Source: Lepeophtheirus salmonis
Lineage: Eukaryota > Arthropoda > Copepoda > Siphonostomatoida > Caligidae
Length of the DNA stretch: 64,000 nt
Assembly: GCF_016086655.4 (NCBI RefSeq)
Contig: NC_052140.2
Span: 23,002,001-23,066,000, forward strand
Direction of reading: 5' to 3'
Within the stretch, counting starts at the first letter, position 1. Each line of letters starts with the position of its first letter. Positions 11,790 through 21,829 of this stretch are shown here, piece after piece. The translations under genes and the position numbers were made by a program. The notes under the pieces are model-generated. The model saw only the letters and a list, made by a program, of their open reading frames with translations. It was not told the DNA's origin and did not search any database.

Positions 11790-12680
11790 ATTTTTTGGTT
11801 GAGCATTGTGCAGCGAGACAGAGTAGATCCATTACAGACCATTGTCTTATTTAAAATATATTATAATTATTACAAAATTATTGAAATTTACAAGTTTATA
11901 TTTCAGTTAGTGTGATAATCATCCAAAAATTACCGTAGTTACATGTATACTTTTATGTTTTAAATATTCATGAAAACGTAAAATAGTCAAAAATTTTGTC
12001 CACTATTCTTATACATGATGAATTTGATCATCTAACCTTGATTCCTTAGGTATAGGTATGAATATGTAAATCCAAACTTAATCAATTGAGTTGTTGCTAT
12101 CTTGTAATATAAAATATAGGCAGTAAGGAAGTATTGCCCGGAGTAATTAGGCGTCTGCTAAAAAACAAATATTCCTTTAATAGTATAGAATAAATACTCT
12201 ACGATTGTCAGGAGCACAATATCAGTTTGTATGACTTGTTCTGTCCTCAAGAATAACACAATAATAATTAGAGTTTGAAAAACAAATATTATTGATAACT
12301 AGAGTCGACATGTTTGTAAGGAATGAAAAACTGTTAGGAGAAGCCGGGAAGCAAGACATATGGTACACCTGGATTTAGACCCTCGTTAATATCGTCTACC
12401 TTTTATATGATTTTAGGGTGCTTTAAACCTCTACAAACTACTCAACTCTAGCGATGAGTGTACTGTAGTCTATAGAACACTCACTTATAACAACATTAAT
12501 ACAATTACATGGTTATTTCTTAGAACAGATATGCTATATATAGTGATATAAATCTTGTTTATTTTATAGCAAGCCATTTTTTTTTTTTTGTAATTTGTAT
12601 TCTGAAGAATGGATTTTCTTTTCCTTTGCAGTTGGCATTATTATTTAACTCATGAGTAGTGAACTTCCTTTCCTGCTACT
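11790..12680. other. Downstream of MCPH1-like gene; no gene recognised
   Basis: AT-rich sequence that should include the 3' UTR of the BRCT gene. I did not find an unambiguous AATAAA close to the stop. The short dispersed repeat copy at 12130-12200 lies here. Confidence 0.45.
12130..12200 (+). repeat. Short dispersed repeat, copy 2
   Basis: Partner of 8936-9020, sharing attgccc-gagtaattagg and the following block ending near aaatactct. It lies about 345 bp after the MCPH1-like stop codon. Confidence 0.55.
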
Positions 12681-12685
12681 AGGTA

Positions 12686-13563
12686 TGCACCTATGAAATG
12701 GGACTAAAAGCTATTTGTTCCTAAGTGTCGCCAGTTACACGTTCTTAAATAACCCAACAATTTAAATGCTTATTTCGACAAGTGTTAACAATGTTTAATT
12801 CATTGTTTGTATAGTTTCCTTCAACAACGCACTTTTTTCGCTCGTAAAAATGTCTATTTTTGTGCCTCAAATCTACGATGTCCGGACATCATTGATTTTA
12901 TGCTATCAATTGAAGAAAAACGCTTCTCAAGCCCATCAAATATTTGTGGAAGCTGACAGTAGACATGCTCTAAGCAGAGCACAGTGCTTCAGGTGGTTTG
13001 AAAAATTTCCGAATTGGTGATTTTGACGTAAAATTTGAAGAGGGCGGCCAGACACCGAAGAAGTTTGAAGATGCCGAATTGCTCAATGAAGACTTTCTAC
13101 AACTCGGTCAAACTGTTAATGGTGATCTTTAACAACAACAATAGGCCGATTTGAGCCATGCTATACGCCAAAAACGCTCAAAATATGAAGCCAGGCAATA
13201 CAAGGTAATTTTCCTTGATGATAACGTACCACTGCATCGCTCTGTAGCCACCCACCAGCTTGTTGAATCGTACAACTCGAAACCCCTTGCTCATGTGGCT
13301 TACTCGCCAGACCTGACGTCTTCCGATTATAACTTGTTTGCATCGATGGGCCACGCACTCAATGATTTACGCAGAAGCCAAAAAATGGATGGATGGCTGA
13401 TTTACAGCCAAAGACGAACAAATTTTTTTGGAAAGGCATCCATAAATTGAAAGATGGGGAAAATGTGTGGCTAGCGAAGGCGCATACTTTGAAAATGAAA
13501 TTTTTCACCATTTTTTAACTATAAACATTCTAATTTTTTTTAAAGTTTCATTTCACATGTGCA
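12686..13563 (+). mobile_element. Mos1-like mariner, internally deleted, TIRs and TA target sites present
   Basis: The element is 878 bp against about 1.29 kb for an intact Mos1-type mariner. The left end tgcacctatgaaatgggac (after TA 12684-12685) pairs with the right end, reading inward tgcacatgtgaaatgaaac (before TA 13564-13565). Coding starts at the ATG at 12850 with a Mos1-like N-terminus (MSIFVPQ; QCFRWFEKFRIGDFDVKFEEGG, one frameshift). It then skips from the second HTH straight to the catalytic core. The open frame 13151-13450 holds VIFLDDNVPLH (D24) and YSPDLTSSDY (D59). There are exactly 34 residues between D24 and D59, the DD34D spacing of true mariners. The first catalytic Asp lies in the deleted part, so the copy is dead. 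Confidence 0.85.
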
Positions 13564-13619
13564 TAGGGTCATTCAATTATATTCTAAACATGATTGAACA
13601 CTGATCTGTGCACATAAAA

Positions 13620-13850
13620 GATGGAGAGTCACCTTGTGGATTTATTGTGGAGTTATAATTGTAAGTCCTTTATGGACTCAGATTAGAATTAAAGATCGAC
13701 ATAGGAGTAATTCTGCCCAATGTCCTTCTCCCCTTCTTCTCTTGACACAGCTGCTTGTAGTTGATCTAAATAAACGTCACGACAGCTAAGCTGCTCTTCT
13801 CCAAAACATTCTTCAAACTGTCACGGTATCCATGTTGATTTTCTTTTTCT
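13620..13850 (+). repeat. Dispersed repeat family R, copy 1
   Basis: It contains gacacagctgcttgtagttg, then a 'gacagctaagctgctc' block and 'ccatgttgattttc'. Two further copies occur at about 27895-28000 and 28025-28240 in the same orientation, with moderate similarity. There is no coding content and no clear terminal repeats. Confidence 0.55.
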
Positions 13851-14600
13851 TTTTTTTACATTTCCAAAATTCACGTGATTTTCATCAAATAAATAATGAC
13901 ACTCGATGATAAGAATTGATAATGCGCTCTCAATGCGAGTAATATGCCTACACAAATCGTTTCACTATGAGTCCCCCGGTCTTCTAATAAGTGATTTAAT
14001 AATGCACTTTTATTCTCGGGCTTCCTTCTACTGTATCGATAAATTCTTGGCTATTGTGAAATGTACCTTCTGATAATAATTATCTTATCCAAAGATTTAT
14101 GGTAGATACACTTTCATTGCGTTGATTTGACTCCTACTACCATTGCCGGCAAGAAAAAAAAAAGACTTCAAAGCCCATAAATTAAGAAAATATTGCGCGA
14201 ATAATAAGTTATGTCTATTTACCAAATTATACCCTATGTTGTACATAGGTTAGACTGCCCCATTTTTGGGTTAATACTTTTCCAACTCTGCTCAAAGCTT
14301 TTTTCTAATAGTGTCAATCACAAAACTGACGTAGGCAAAGTTACAAGCTTTTCAAATCATTTTTGACGTAGTACAAGTTGTTTTAGTTTTGATATTTTTA
14401 TTTGAAAATTGTTCATTTTTAAGCCACCTTTTGAACCCTTCCAAATAAGATTTCCTGAGTCAAAAGTTTTATTTTTTTTAAACATATTGGTTTATCAGTC
14501 TAAATTATGGTGCACCTTATTTTCTATTATTTAAGGAGGCTGAAAAGTGTTCAATGATTGTTAGATTTCTCTATTTTATCAACGGAATCACAAAGTCATG

Positions 14601-15270
14601 TATAAAATGACAACTGAACGTGATCGATGAATTTCCATTCGCGCACTCCAAGCAGTTGAGGGTCTCCAGGACCACCGTCTATGCCGTCAGTAAGTCTGAA
14701 ACGTTGGAGATAACGAAGGGCTCTGTCAAAAAGGCCAAAATGAACCCGGAGGAGTTAAAGAAAACTGCCATAGCCAATTCCGCTAGTCCATGAAGGCCCA
14801 TGAATAGAAAGAGCCTTGTAAGGGTGGAGAGTTCACTTTTGAAACAGCAATGAATGAAACCCATCTTCTCCATTGAAAGAATATTTTGAATGAGTCTTTT
14901 CAACTCTTTTTTGACACTTTTGCCCCCCCCCCTATACCCCTGATGCCAACCCCATCGACGTACACCTTTGGGGTGAACGTTGATGGGAATGCCTGGTGTG
15001 TCTTTCATCCTAACACTGAGGCCCTCAATGCCACTATCAGCCAGAACTTGGACTTTATGACATAAGTCTACATCTGAAGTAGGTACCAGGCCTTCCGCCG
15101 CCACCTGGAAGCCATTATTGCCACTAAGGGTGGATACATTAATGATTCAGAAAGCTCAGACACAATTCTATTTATATTATTAATTCTGTTGAAATTCTCT
15201 TGATTATTAATAAATTATATCTTGTTGAATTTTAAAATTCAAAGTGACCAGAATTTAATGGACCAATCGG
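14601..15270 (+). mobile_element. Tc1-like element, 5' truncated
   Basis: The left TIR is absent: recognisable sequence starts just before the transposase N-terminus (ttcgcgcactccaagcagtt at 14637). The right TIR ending ggaccaatcgg is followed by TA (15271-15272). The DNA-binding half is readable (SRTTVYAVSKSETLEITKGS with changes) and the C-terminal half lies near 14930-15150. The catalytic centre between them is deleted. A C homopolymer lies at 14924-14932. Many frame breaks. Confidence 0.75.
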
Positions 15271-15894
15271 TACATTAAGCTTTGACAAAGTCAGTTTTTT
15301 GGTTGTCTGAATGTCGAAAACGGAACAGTCTATTCTACATAGAAACATTGATATTTTGTGATGCATGGAGTTTGCTACTTTTTCCTTATTTCTCTATGTT
15401 CCTTGGCTTCATTGAATCACTATGAATGTAACTTTTAGAAAAAACACATCATGCACTATAATTTGGTTTTGTTATTGCTGTAGTTATTCGTGAAAATTAG
15501 AAATATATATACCTATTGAAAGAGAGAGGAGGGAAAAGTAATTATGGGGAATTAATGATGATCTCCTCTTCTCTTAGATTATGCCATTTGAAGCAACCCA
15601 AAAATGATTATAGGTACCTTCATATTGCTTCAAGGGAATTTTCTACTAAATGCCAATTATTACCTATTATTTAACACCTTACCTATAAATATATATCTAT
15701 ATCCGCTTAAGAGAAGTCAAGCCATAATCTCTTTGAAGGTAAATAATACATTACAAGGCATAGATGCCAGAAAAGAAGGGCCCAGAAGACGCCCCTCCCT
15801 ACTCCATGTAAACCAATAATAATAGAAGTTTGAGTGATTAGGGTATAGTAATGTAAATTTTTAAGGGCGTTAAGGGGTAGGCTGGAGGGCCTGT

Positions 15895-16290
15895 ATCCCC
15901 CCTGTCTACAACATACAGAAGTATGTTCACGCCCCATAAAGCTAAGACTTATTCAGCTACAATATGGGTGACGTCTGGCCCAACACGACCCTCCTCCACC
16001 CCTGACCTCAAGCCAATAGACATTGTAATTTGGGGTGTCTTGGAAAAGAACGTCTCCCACACTTTTGATACTAATTTGGATTCGCTTCGAGCTACCATGA
16101 GGTGGTACATCAAGACACGGCCCTCAATTGTCGAGAGCTGCAAATTTGTTCATCGACGTGTATAGGCTGTTATTGCTTGTGAACTAGAACATATTGGATA
16201 AAAAATATACTTTAATATATGGAGTACTTATACAAATGAGTATTTTTTGTAATTTGGTCCGGCTACTGCAAGTTTTGCGTCCTCACCTTG
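15895..16290 (+). pseudogene. ITm transposase C-terminal remnant (family F)
   Basis: A frame at 15923-16165 encodes the end of a transposase. It has a TWP/SS-type motif, STPDLKPIDIVIWGVLEKNV (third catalytic-residue region, DLNPLD-like), then DSLRATMRW and VESCKFVHRRV. It ends near 16165 and is followed by a right terminal region that reads inward gaggacgcaaaacttgcag (16264-16287). The same TIR and coding end recur at 18.6, 19.1-20.4, 44.7-45.8 and 63.0-63.4 kb, all on the plus strand. The upstream part of the element is missing. Confidence 0.7.
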
Positions 16291-16299
16291 TAAATAATC

Positions 16300-18060
16300 C
16301 AATATGTCCGCTGACATTTTTTTTTTCCCGACTCTACATTTTCCATTATTCATTATGTAATTGTGTCAGCCGGAATGATACATTTGGCATCATACGGCTA
16401 AGGACCCCAATCTATTACTCTGAGTCAATAACAACACACTAATTAACATGATTATTATTAGTATTTTTACTTTTTTTTGCAGAACGAACATTCCTGATTT
16501 TCATCGCATAGTTCTTAAAAATTACATTCTCTCTGAGTGACATGACCTGAAAAGCTTGAATGCAAAGCATTTGTTTAAAAAAAAAAAAACGAAAAAAAGA
16601 TGAGACAAATGAATTGTAATAAAAAAAATAAAAAGATAAATTAATGGGTAATTAGTTTTTGAAAACATTACACTCATTTATTTGAGTTTGTACTTACTTG
16701 TCTGCAAAATCATTAAAAATGTTTTTCGAGTTTGACAAATTGTCAGTTGATATAAAGAATTACAAAAAATTAAGTAGTAACCCCTATGTTTAAGCCCATG
16801 AATCCCATATGCCTTGTTTTCTAACTCTTTTGGTTTCCATGGTAGGTCATAAAACAATACTAATTGTCAATTTTAATATTTTGTGTGCTCATTTTGACAA
16901 CTTTAGCACTTTTTTTGCTCATTTTTTGCAATTAAAATTGCTCAAAAATCCAGAGTCTACTAATTACACTATATTTTCCGTGCTCTGAACAATTTCAAAA
17001 GTAGAAAGTTCTTCTTTTTGGAGCAGTAATTCATTTTCTCCCTTCCCAAAGTCATATACCAGGTAGCTGACATTAACAAAGGTCTTAATTCAGGCGTACC
17101 ATATGTCTCCCTCCCACCTTCTCCTTGTACTTTTACAAAAATCCCTTCTCTACTCATACATTTAAAACGGTACTATACTAAATTAGATTAAGAACTTTTA
17201 CGGTATGAAAATATTGACTCGCCGATGACTTGACAAAAATCCAAGAATGAAAAATATTTTTATTAAGCGTTTTCACGTGACGTCAGCATTGTTGAATTTG
17301 GGGATTATACAACTGTGAATACCTTTTTCCATTAATGAGAAGAAAGTGATGAACTATTGAATATCCAAATGAGACCATGAAATAAATGAATTACTCTTTT
17401 ATTCTTTATTTAAAATCAATCCCTCTATTGAGTGGTTTTATTATAGCTATTGAGTTTGAAGACTTGGTTTATGACTTTGATCAACATCTTTAGTAGTTAG
17501 CCATAGCCCCTCATTCAAAAATGTTGATATAATAATAACTTTTCATCTGCAGTTTATGCTATTTTTCCTCGTTTAAGAACAATGATTTAAGACAGCTTTT
17601 TTTTATGTTCGGGTGGATCTTTCAACACCTTGTTTGTTTATTTTCATCTTTGCAAATTATTCGTATCATAAAATGTTTGCAATTTTATTTATATACATAC
17701 AAGCTTGCTTAATATTCATTCTTCGTCTTGAATATTTATATATATATGTAATTTTTTTGAAAGTTACGAGAAGTAAAACAAAATTGCAAAAAAAAAAAGT
17801 TCATTGCATTCTCATTCATCATCATCAGCATCTCCCTACGTTCCAATTTTGGCAATACTCAAAATATAGTGCATCTTTATTCAAACACACCACTTCTTAT
17901 AAGTATGTATTTGTACTCGTATATATTACAATATTCAGAGGGTCATTGCATAGGTACCATACTTGACTCATAGTACATTCTGAAATCCGTACCAGTTTAA
18001 TGGGGGAAGACCATTGGAAGTAGGCCGAGTAGATATTTAAAACCTGCTCACGCAGACAAA
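16300..18060. other. No gene recognised; one dispersed repeat copy
   Basis: AT-rich sequence with A runs near 16576 and 17790. A copy of the gcgttttcacgtgacgtc repeat (family G) lies at 17262-17380. The open frame at 17613-17966 is low-complexity and has no domain that I recognise. Confidence 0.5.
17262..17380 (+). repeat. Dispersed repeat family G, copy 1
   Basis: It carries aagcgttttcacgtgacgtc followed by agcattgttga. About 80-110 bp later a 'gaatatccaaatgagacca' block follows. The same arrangement recurs at 51.66, 55.26 and, inverted, 21.5 and 52.64 kb. Confidence 0.6.
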
Positions 18061-18063
18061 ATT

Positions 18064-18330
18064 TCACTCACTTCTTCTTGAGTCCCTACGTATATTTTGG
18101 GTTATTGTCGTGTTGGAAGACTCATCTATAACCATTTCCAGTGGCCTGTGATGAGGGAAGGATGTTGTCGACCAAGATAGGGTGGGCAATTTGACTACGT
18201 ACAATAATTTTCTTGAGGCTATCTGCATTGATAATGGGGTTCCAATCACTGACATCCTTCTTCTCAAAGCTCCCATCCTTTTCCACATTAATTTTATCTC
18301 CACAACTAAGATGAATAGAGATTATGTGTT
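18064..18330 (-). pseudogene. Possible Tc1-like transposase fragment
   Basis: On the minus strand a decayed frame contains VFQHDNNPKYT followed by GLKKK. This is the second catalytic Asp motif (FQqDNDPKHt) of fish/insect Tc1-like transposases, here after a stop codon. The preceding 60 residues (KINVEKDGSFEKK...) are less convincing. No terminal repeats were located. Confidence 0.4.
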
Positions 18331-18370
18331 TGACCACATAATTGTCTGGTAGTCACAAGAATTACTACAA

Positions 18371-18400
18371 AAGTCAAAGATCAAAATTGATCTTTGACTT
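18371..18400. repeat. Perfect 14-bp-arm palindrome
   Basis: aagtcaaagatcaa (18371-18384) and ttgatctttgactt (18387-18400) are exact reverse complements with a 2-base centre. It is not part of a recognised element. Confidence 0.75.
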
Positions 18401-18589
18401 AATACAAAGATTATATATGGTAACGGTTGAAAGGCCATTAAATTTTGAGAGATCCAGGTAACACAAAACGTTGATAAAAATGCATAATCCACCATGATGG
18501 TGGAAAATTTAAGCCCACACTCGATTATAAAAAGCAAGGACTCTGCATATTGTCATATGACATCAAATAAATATGAAACAAATGTACAG

Positions 18590-18915
18590 AGTTAGCACTC
18601 AAAACTTGCAGGTGCATTTAATTTCCATTTGGTCACTGTTACATTTAATTATGAAGTTTCATTGCCACAAAAGGACAGGTGAAGTAAAATTAAACAAGTT
18701 ATGGGTTGTATACCATGGCTCTAAGTGTAAAAATGTCGGATCAATCACACATAAAACAACGCCTGTGAATATCCTCCGGACCAGTGTCAACGCCGAAAAG
18801 GCTGCATGGACCATTTGCATCCCCATTCGGAATCCCTACAACATCAAAAAGTACATTAGATCCCCATACAAGAAGAACCAAAACTTATATAGGAACAATA
18901 TGGCTGCAACATAGT
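18590..18915 (+). pseudogene. ITm element family F, 5' piece
   Basis: It starts with a terminal sequence containing gcactcaaaacttgcag, matching the inward-read right ends at 16287 and 20.38 kb. Near 18700-18915 decayed family F sequence continues (ccatggctctaagtgt; then aaacttatataggaacaat, corresponding to 'aaacttatgcagcaacaat' in the copy at 63.1 kb). It breaks off just after the atggctg codons that begin the C-terminal motif in the other copies. Confidence 0.55.
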
Positions 18916-19089
18916 TCAATGGACTACGCGCTCGGGAGAAATTATTCTCTTGAACCTAAAGAGGGGAAACTAATCAATGCATTTGGTCTTCAAACAAAAT
19001 CCCTAGCTGAGATGGAGCAATTGCAGTTTAAGTGTTTACTTGTACTTAATCAGTGCAACTCAATTTGACCAATAAAAAGAACATTAAAT

Positions 19090-19204
19090 AAATTATAATA
19101 ATATGATTAGACGTATGAGATCTCCTCCGCGTCGCTGTCAGAGCCGAGAATGCTGTAGAGACTGTTGGCATTTTCATATAGACTTCCTACAATATGTAGA
19201 AGTC
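19090..19204 (+). pseudogene. ITm element family F, left half of an interrupted copy
   Basis: The block cgctgtcagagccgagaatg, then 'ctgtagagactgttggca', aligns with 63030-63080. It breaks at ...tccattacag where the hAT-like element is inserted. The interrupted sequence resumes at 19978 with ccccctagtatcaataagaa. Confidence 0.65.
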
Positions 19205-19212
19205 CATTACAG
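19205..19212 (+). repeat. Left 8-bp target-site duplication of hAT-like insertion
   Basis: cattacag here, tattacag at 19970-19977: 7 of 8 match. An intact copy of the surrounding sequence at 63089 reads caattacagcccc, which confirms the insertion point. Confidence 0.7.
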
Positions 19213-19317
19213 CAACGGTTCTCAAACTTTTGTGAGTTCAACCCTTAAATATGTGGCTAGAATAAAAGGGACGCCTACACTTCTTATGGATATAAATTTG
19301 GAGTGAATTTTCGGTGC

Positions 19318-19359
19318 CCCACAGTCTGAAACACAATAAATTGTGTTTCAAACTGTGGG
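19318..19359. repeat. 19-bp-arm hairpin inside hAT-like element
   Basis: cccacagtctgaaacacaa (19318-19336) pairs with ttgtgtttcaaactgtggg (19341-19359) with one mismatch, loop taaa. It lies about 100 bp from the left end of the element. Confidence 0.8.
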
Positions 19360-19816
19360 TACGCCGGTTTTACTCACCTATTCTTTTATTTGATTACCAT
19401 TATAGACGAAACATATATTTGGCAACATGCCAATAGTTTTCTTAATCTTTGAAATTTTTTCAAAATAAATCAAAAATTTAAATTTTTCTTTGATTTTGAA
19501 TCGAAAATTTAAAAAATTTCTATATTTTACCTTAAAAATGTTCATCCCCAAAAGTAAAAAAAATATTGCCAAATCCGGAAATGCCTTGATTCCTCGCACT
19601 CTATGTGTTTTTCTTGGAGCACTATCTACTGGAGAATACTTTTTAAAGTGATCAGGAAGATACTTATACAAAAACAGTAATGTGTGAATAATTTTTAGAA
19701 TTTTATGGGTTTCAAAAAAAAAAAAGATAGAGAGAATAATGTCGTCGAAAAAATAACCATCTATAACTGGTTCATTTTTTCAAATATTGCAAAAAAATAT
19801 GTAATTGAAAATACTA

Positions 19817-19904
19817 CTTTACAGTTTTAAGTACAAATGTAGCGTTTTCTGAATTTTTTCTTAAAAATTCAGAAAACGCTGCATTTGTACTTAAAACTGT
19901 AAAG
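19817..19904. repeat. 42-bp-arm near-perfect hairpin inside hAT-like element
   Basis: Bases 19817-19858 and 19863-19904 are reverse complements over 42 positions with one mismatch (T at 19840 against the G at 19881), around the 4-base loop tctt. Key words: ctttacagttttaagtacaa on the left, ttgtacttaaaactgtaaag on the right. It lies about 65 bp from the right end of the 757 bp hAT-like element. Such near-identity in old sequence implies recent formation or pairing-dependent correction. It could fold as RNA if transcribed, but there is no evidence of transcription. Confidence 0.9.
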
Positions 19905-19977
19905 CCACAATAATTATATTCTTCATTTTTGGAAATCTTCTGGCGACCCCATATTTGGGAACCACTGGATATTACAG

Positions 19978-20400
19978 CCCCCTAGTATCAATAAGAACAA
20001 AAACTTATGCAACAACAACATGGCTGACTTCTGGCCTGTCTTCAGTTGGACCTCCTCCAGCCCTGATCTCAAACCTCTGGACTTTCTAGTATTGTACAAC
20101 TTGGAGAAAAATATCTTTTGCACCTCTTATCCCAATTTGGATTATCTCCGAGCTGCCATCATGACAGTTTGGTAGGCCAGAGATCCGGCCTTCATCGTTA
20201 ATACCTACCCATCTGTTTAGAAGCATGTCTAAGCTATTATTTTTTGTGAAGGAATATGGAATAAAAAATATATCTAAATTTAGTATTTAAACATATTGGA
20301 AATTGGTTTTATGTTGTCATTTCTAGATTCTATAAAAACACGTTTTTCATAATTTAGTGGTTCCACTGGGAGTTTTGGGTATCTACAGGGAGCGGGGATA
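19978..20400 (+). pseudogene. ITm transposase family F, C-terminal half of the interrupted copy
   Basis: This continues the element split by the hAT-like insertion. It reads MADFWPVFSW, then SSSPDLKPLDFLVLYNLEKN (in place of DLNPLDyavWgileKk) and LDYLRAAIMTVW, then a stop. The end reads inward gatacccaaaactcccagtgg (about 20365-20385), a diverged family F terminus. Frames are broken, so no product is expected. Confidence 0.7.
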
Positions 20401-20474
20401 AAATTGTCGCCAAAATATTTTTCTACAAAAAACAACACAAAATATACATTTTTTAAGTTTTTTTATTGAAAATT

Positions 20475-20574
20475 NNNNNNNNNNNNNNNNNNNNNNNNNN
20501 NNNNNNNNNNNNNNNNNNNNNNNNNNNNNNNNNNNNNNNNNNNNNNNNNNNNNNNNNNNNNNNNNNNNNNNNNN
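20475..20574. other. Assembly gap (100 N)
   Basis: Exactly 100 N, the conventional filler for a gap of unknown length. The true distance between flanks, and whether the mariner fragment to its right continues, are unknown. Confidence 0.95.
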
Positions 20575-20740
20575 ATGATATGGTCATATATGACGTGGGC
20601 GTTTTTCTTAACGCGCTCGGTTTTCAAAAGGTCCAATAACGATGAATAATATACACATGTAATCATTTTAACCTTTTCTAGATAGTCCATGAGGATTTTT
20701 TCTTGAAAATCCAAAAAAATAGTCACCATATTCTTTCCGG
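20575..20740 (-). pseudogene. Mariner transposase fragment at the gap edge
   Basis: The minus strand reads WAGKN then MVTIFLDFQEKILMDYLEK and YYSSLLDLLKTE. This matches the central part of mariner transposases (AGKVMATVFWD..G..l.dYLekGkTi..eYY..lLd.Lk). The usual Trp-Asp at the second strand reads Leu-Asp. A TGA lies just upstream in frame and the rest is lost in the N gap. It appears to be a different mariner subfamily from the Mos1-like copy at 12.7 kb. Confidence 0.65.
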
Positions 20741-20759
20741 CCCATCCCTCGATTCAAAC

Positions 20760-21480
20760 GGATGCCAAACAGAAAGAAATAGACCTATCAGTCTGAATAT
20801 TTGTGGTTGTTCTTCCAAATTTGAGCTTGCACTGACTTTTCAAAGGACCCTCGAATTAAAGAGGACTCAAGATATATTTTCCTTTCAAATTGAGGGAGTG
20901 AATGTGTCTATACATGCGGTGAGTTAACATTAAACAATACTGGACAAAAATATAGAGATTCTATGTTTTATTTCATAGAAATATTTAAGTCAATTATAGG
21001 TTTTGTATATTCAAAATTCTGGTATGAGTTATGATATGAAAATTTTTTATATAAGCTCTTAAAGTATCATAGAGTATTCAAAAAATACATGTAGGATTTT
21101 TTGATTATATTTTTACCAAATATAACGGACACATTTTCAATACATCTTAATGAAATTTAATCAAATGGCCTTAAAAATTAAAAGGACGTAGCATTCGGAT
21201 TGATAGTGCTTGATACTAACGACAATCTTTGAATTAAGTCATAGTATTATATAATAAAATACCTTAAAACAGGCAATATTTATAACATTTATGTTTTTAG
21301 GGACACGAAATGTTGGATAATTTATTAAAAAATATCATAATTTTTCTATTGGGATCATTGTTTTCCTGTTGACAATATGGAAATGAGATAGTCTAATGTT
21401 GTAATAACATATTTTTATTACAGATTAGTGTCTGATATATAATAAAACTAGATATTAGAGGGATATATTTTTCATAGATC
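20760..21480. other. No gene recognised
   Basis: AT-rich with no transposon ends. The open frame 20703-20927 on the plus strand overlaps the opposite-strand mariner fragment and has no domain. Confidence 0.5.
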
Positions 21481-21499
21481 GTAAGGTTTAAATCCTTTT

Positions 21500-21645
21500 A
21501 TTGAGTGGTCCCATTTTGACATTCAAATAGACTGGAATAGTTCTCCCTTAATATTAGTAAAAATGAGCTTTATGCTCCAACAAAACATGTCTGTTTAGAC
21601 TTGCAAAATGGCGGACATCAACCCTGTTAACGCAAAATAAAAACA
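21500..21645 (-). repeat. Dispersed repeat family G, inverted copy
   Basis: On the minus strand it reads gcgttaacagggttgatgtc, then ...gtctaaacagacatg... and gaatgtcaaaatgggaccac. This is the same order of blocks as in the plus-strand copy at 55262-55420. Confidence 0.55.
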
Positions 21646-21829
21646 CTCATTAACATAATATCCACTTTATCAAACTCTCAATGTCTTAAACATAGAAAAT
21701 TAATAAAAATAGAGGCAATCAAATGATTAATTCCATGGATAAAGAAGAAGAAAATACTCAACCCCAGTTATGACGTCATAAGAAACCCCTTTGGGGGGGA
21801 TTTGGTTTTTGGAATTGTTTTGAAGAAAA

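Larger units (their letters stand above)
19213..19969. mobile_element. hAT-like non-autonomous element inserted in an ITm element
   Basis: A 757 bp insertion. The left end caacggttctcaaactttt and the right end, reading inward ccagtggttcccaaatatgg, are typical hAT termini (CAGNGGTTCYCAAA). It is bounded by an imperfect 8-bp duplication, as hAT transposases make, and interrupts family F sequence. It encodes no transposase; the interior is AT-rich and includes two strong hairpins (19318-19359 and 19817-19904). Confidence 0.75.

Noticed and set aside
14679..15104. 141-residue minus-strand frame
   Set aside because: Antisense of a Tc1-like remnant; its length comes from the GC-richer transposon DNA.
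15604..15819. 71-residue open frame
   Set aside because: Hydrophobic AT-rich translation without a domain; lies just before an ITm remnant.
17613..17966. 117-residue open frame
   Set aside because: Rich in I/F/Y from AT-rich DNA with no recognised motif; ends in tandem AT words.
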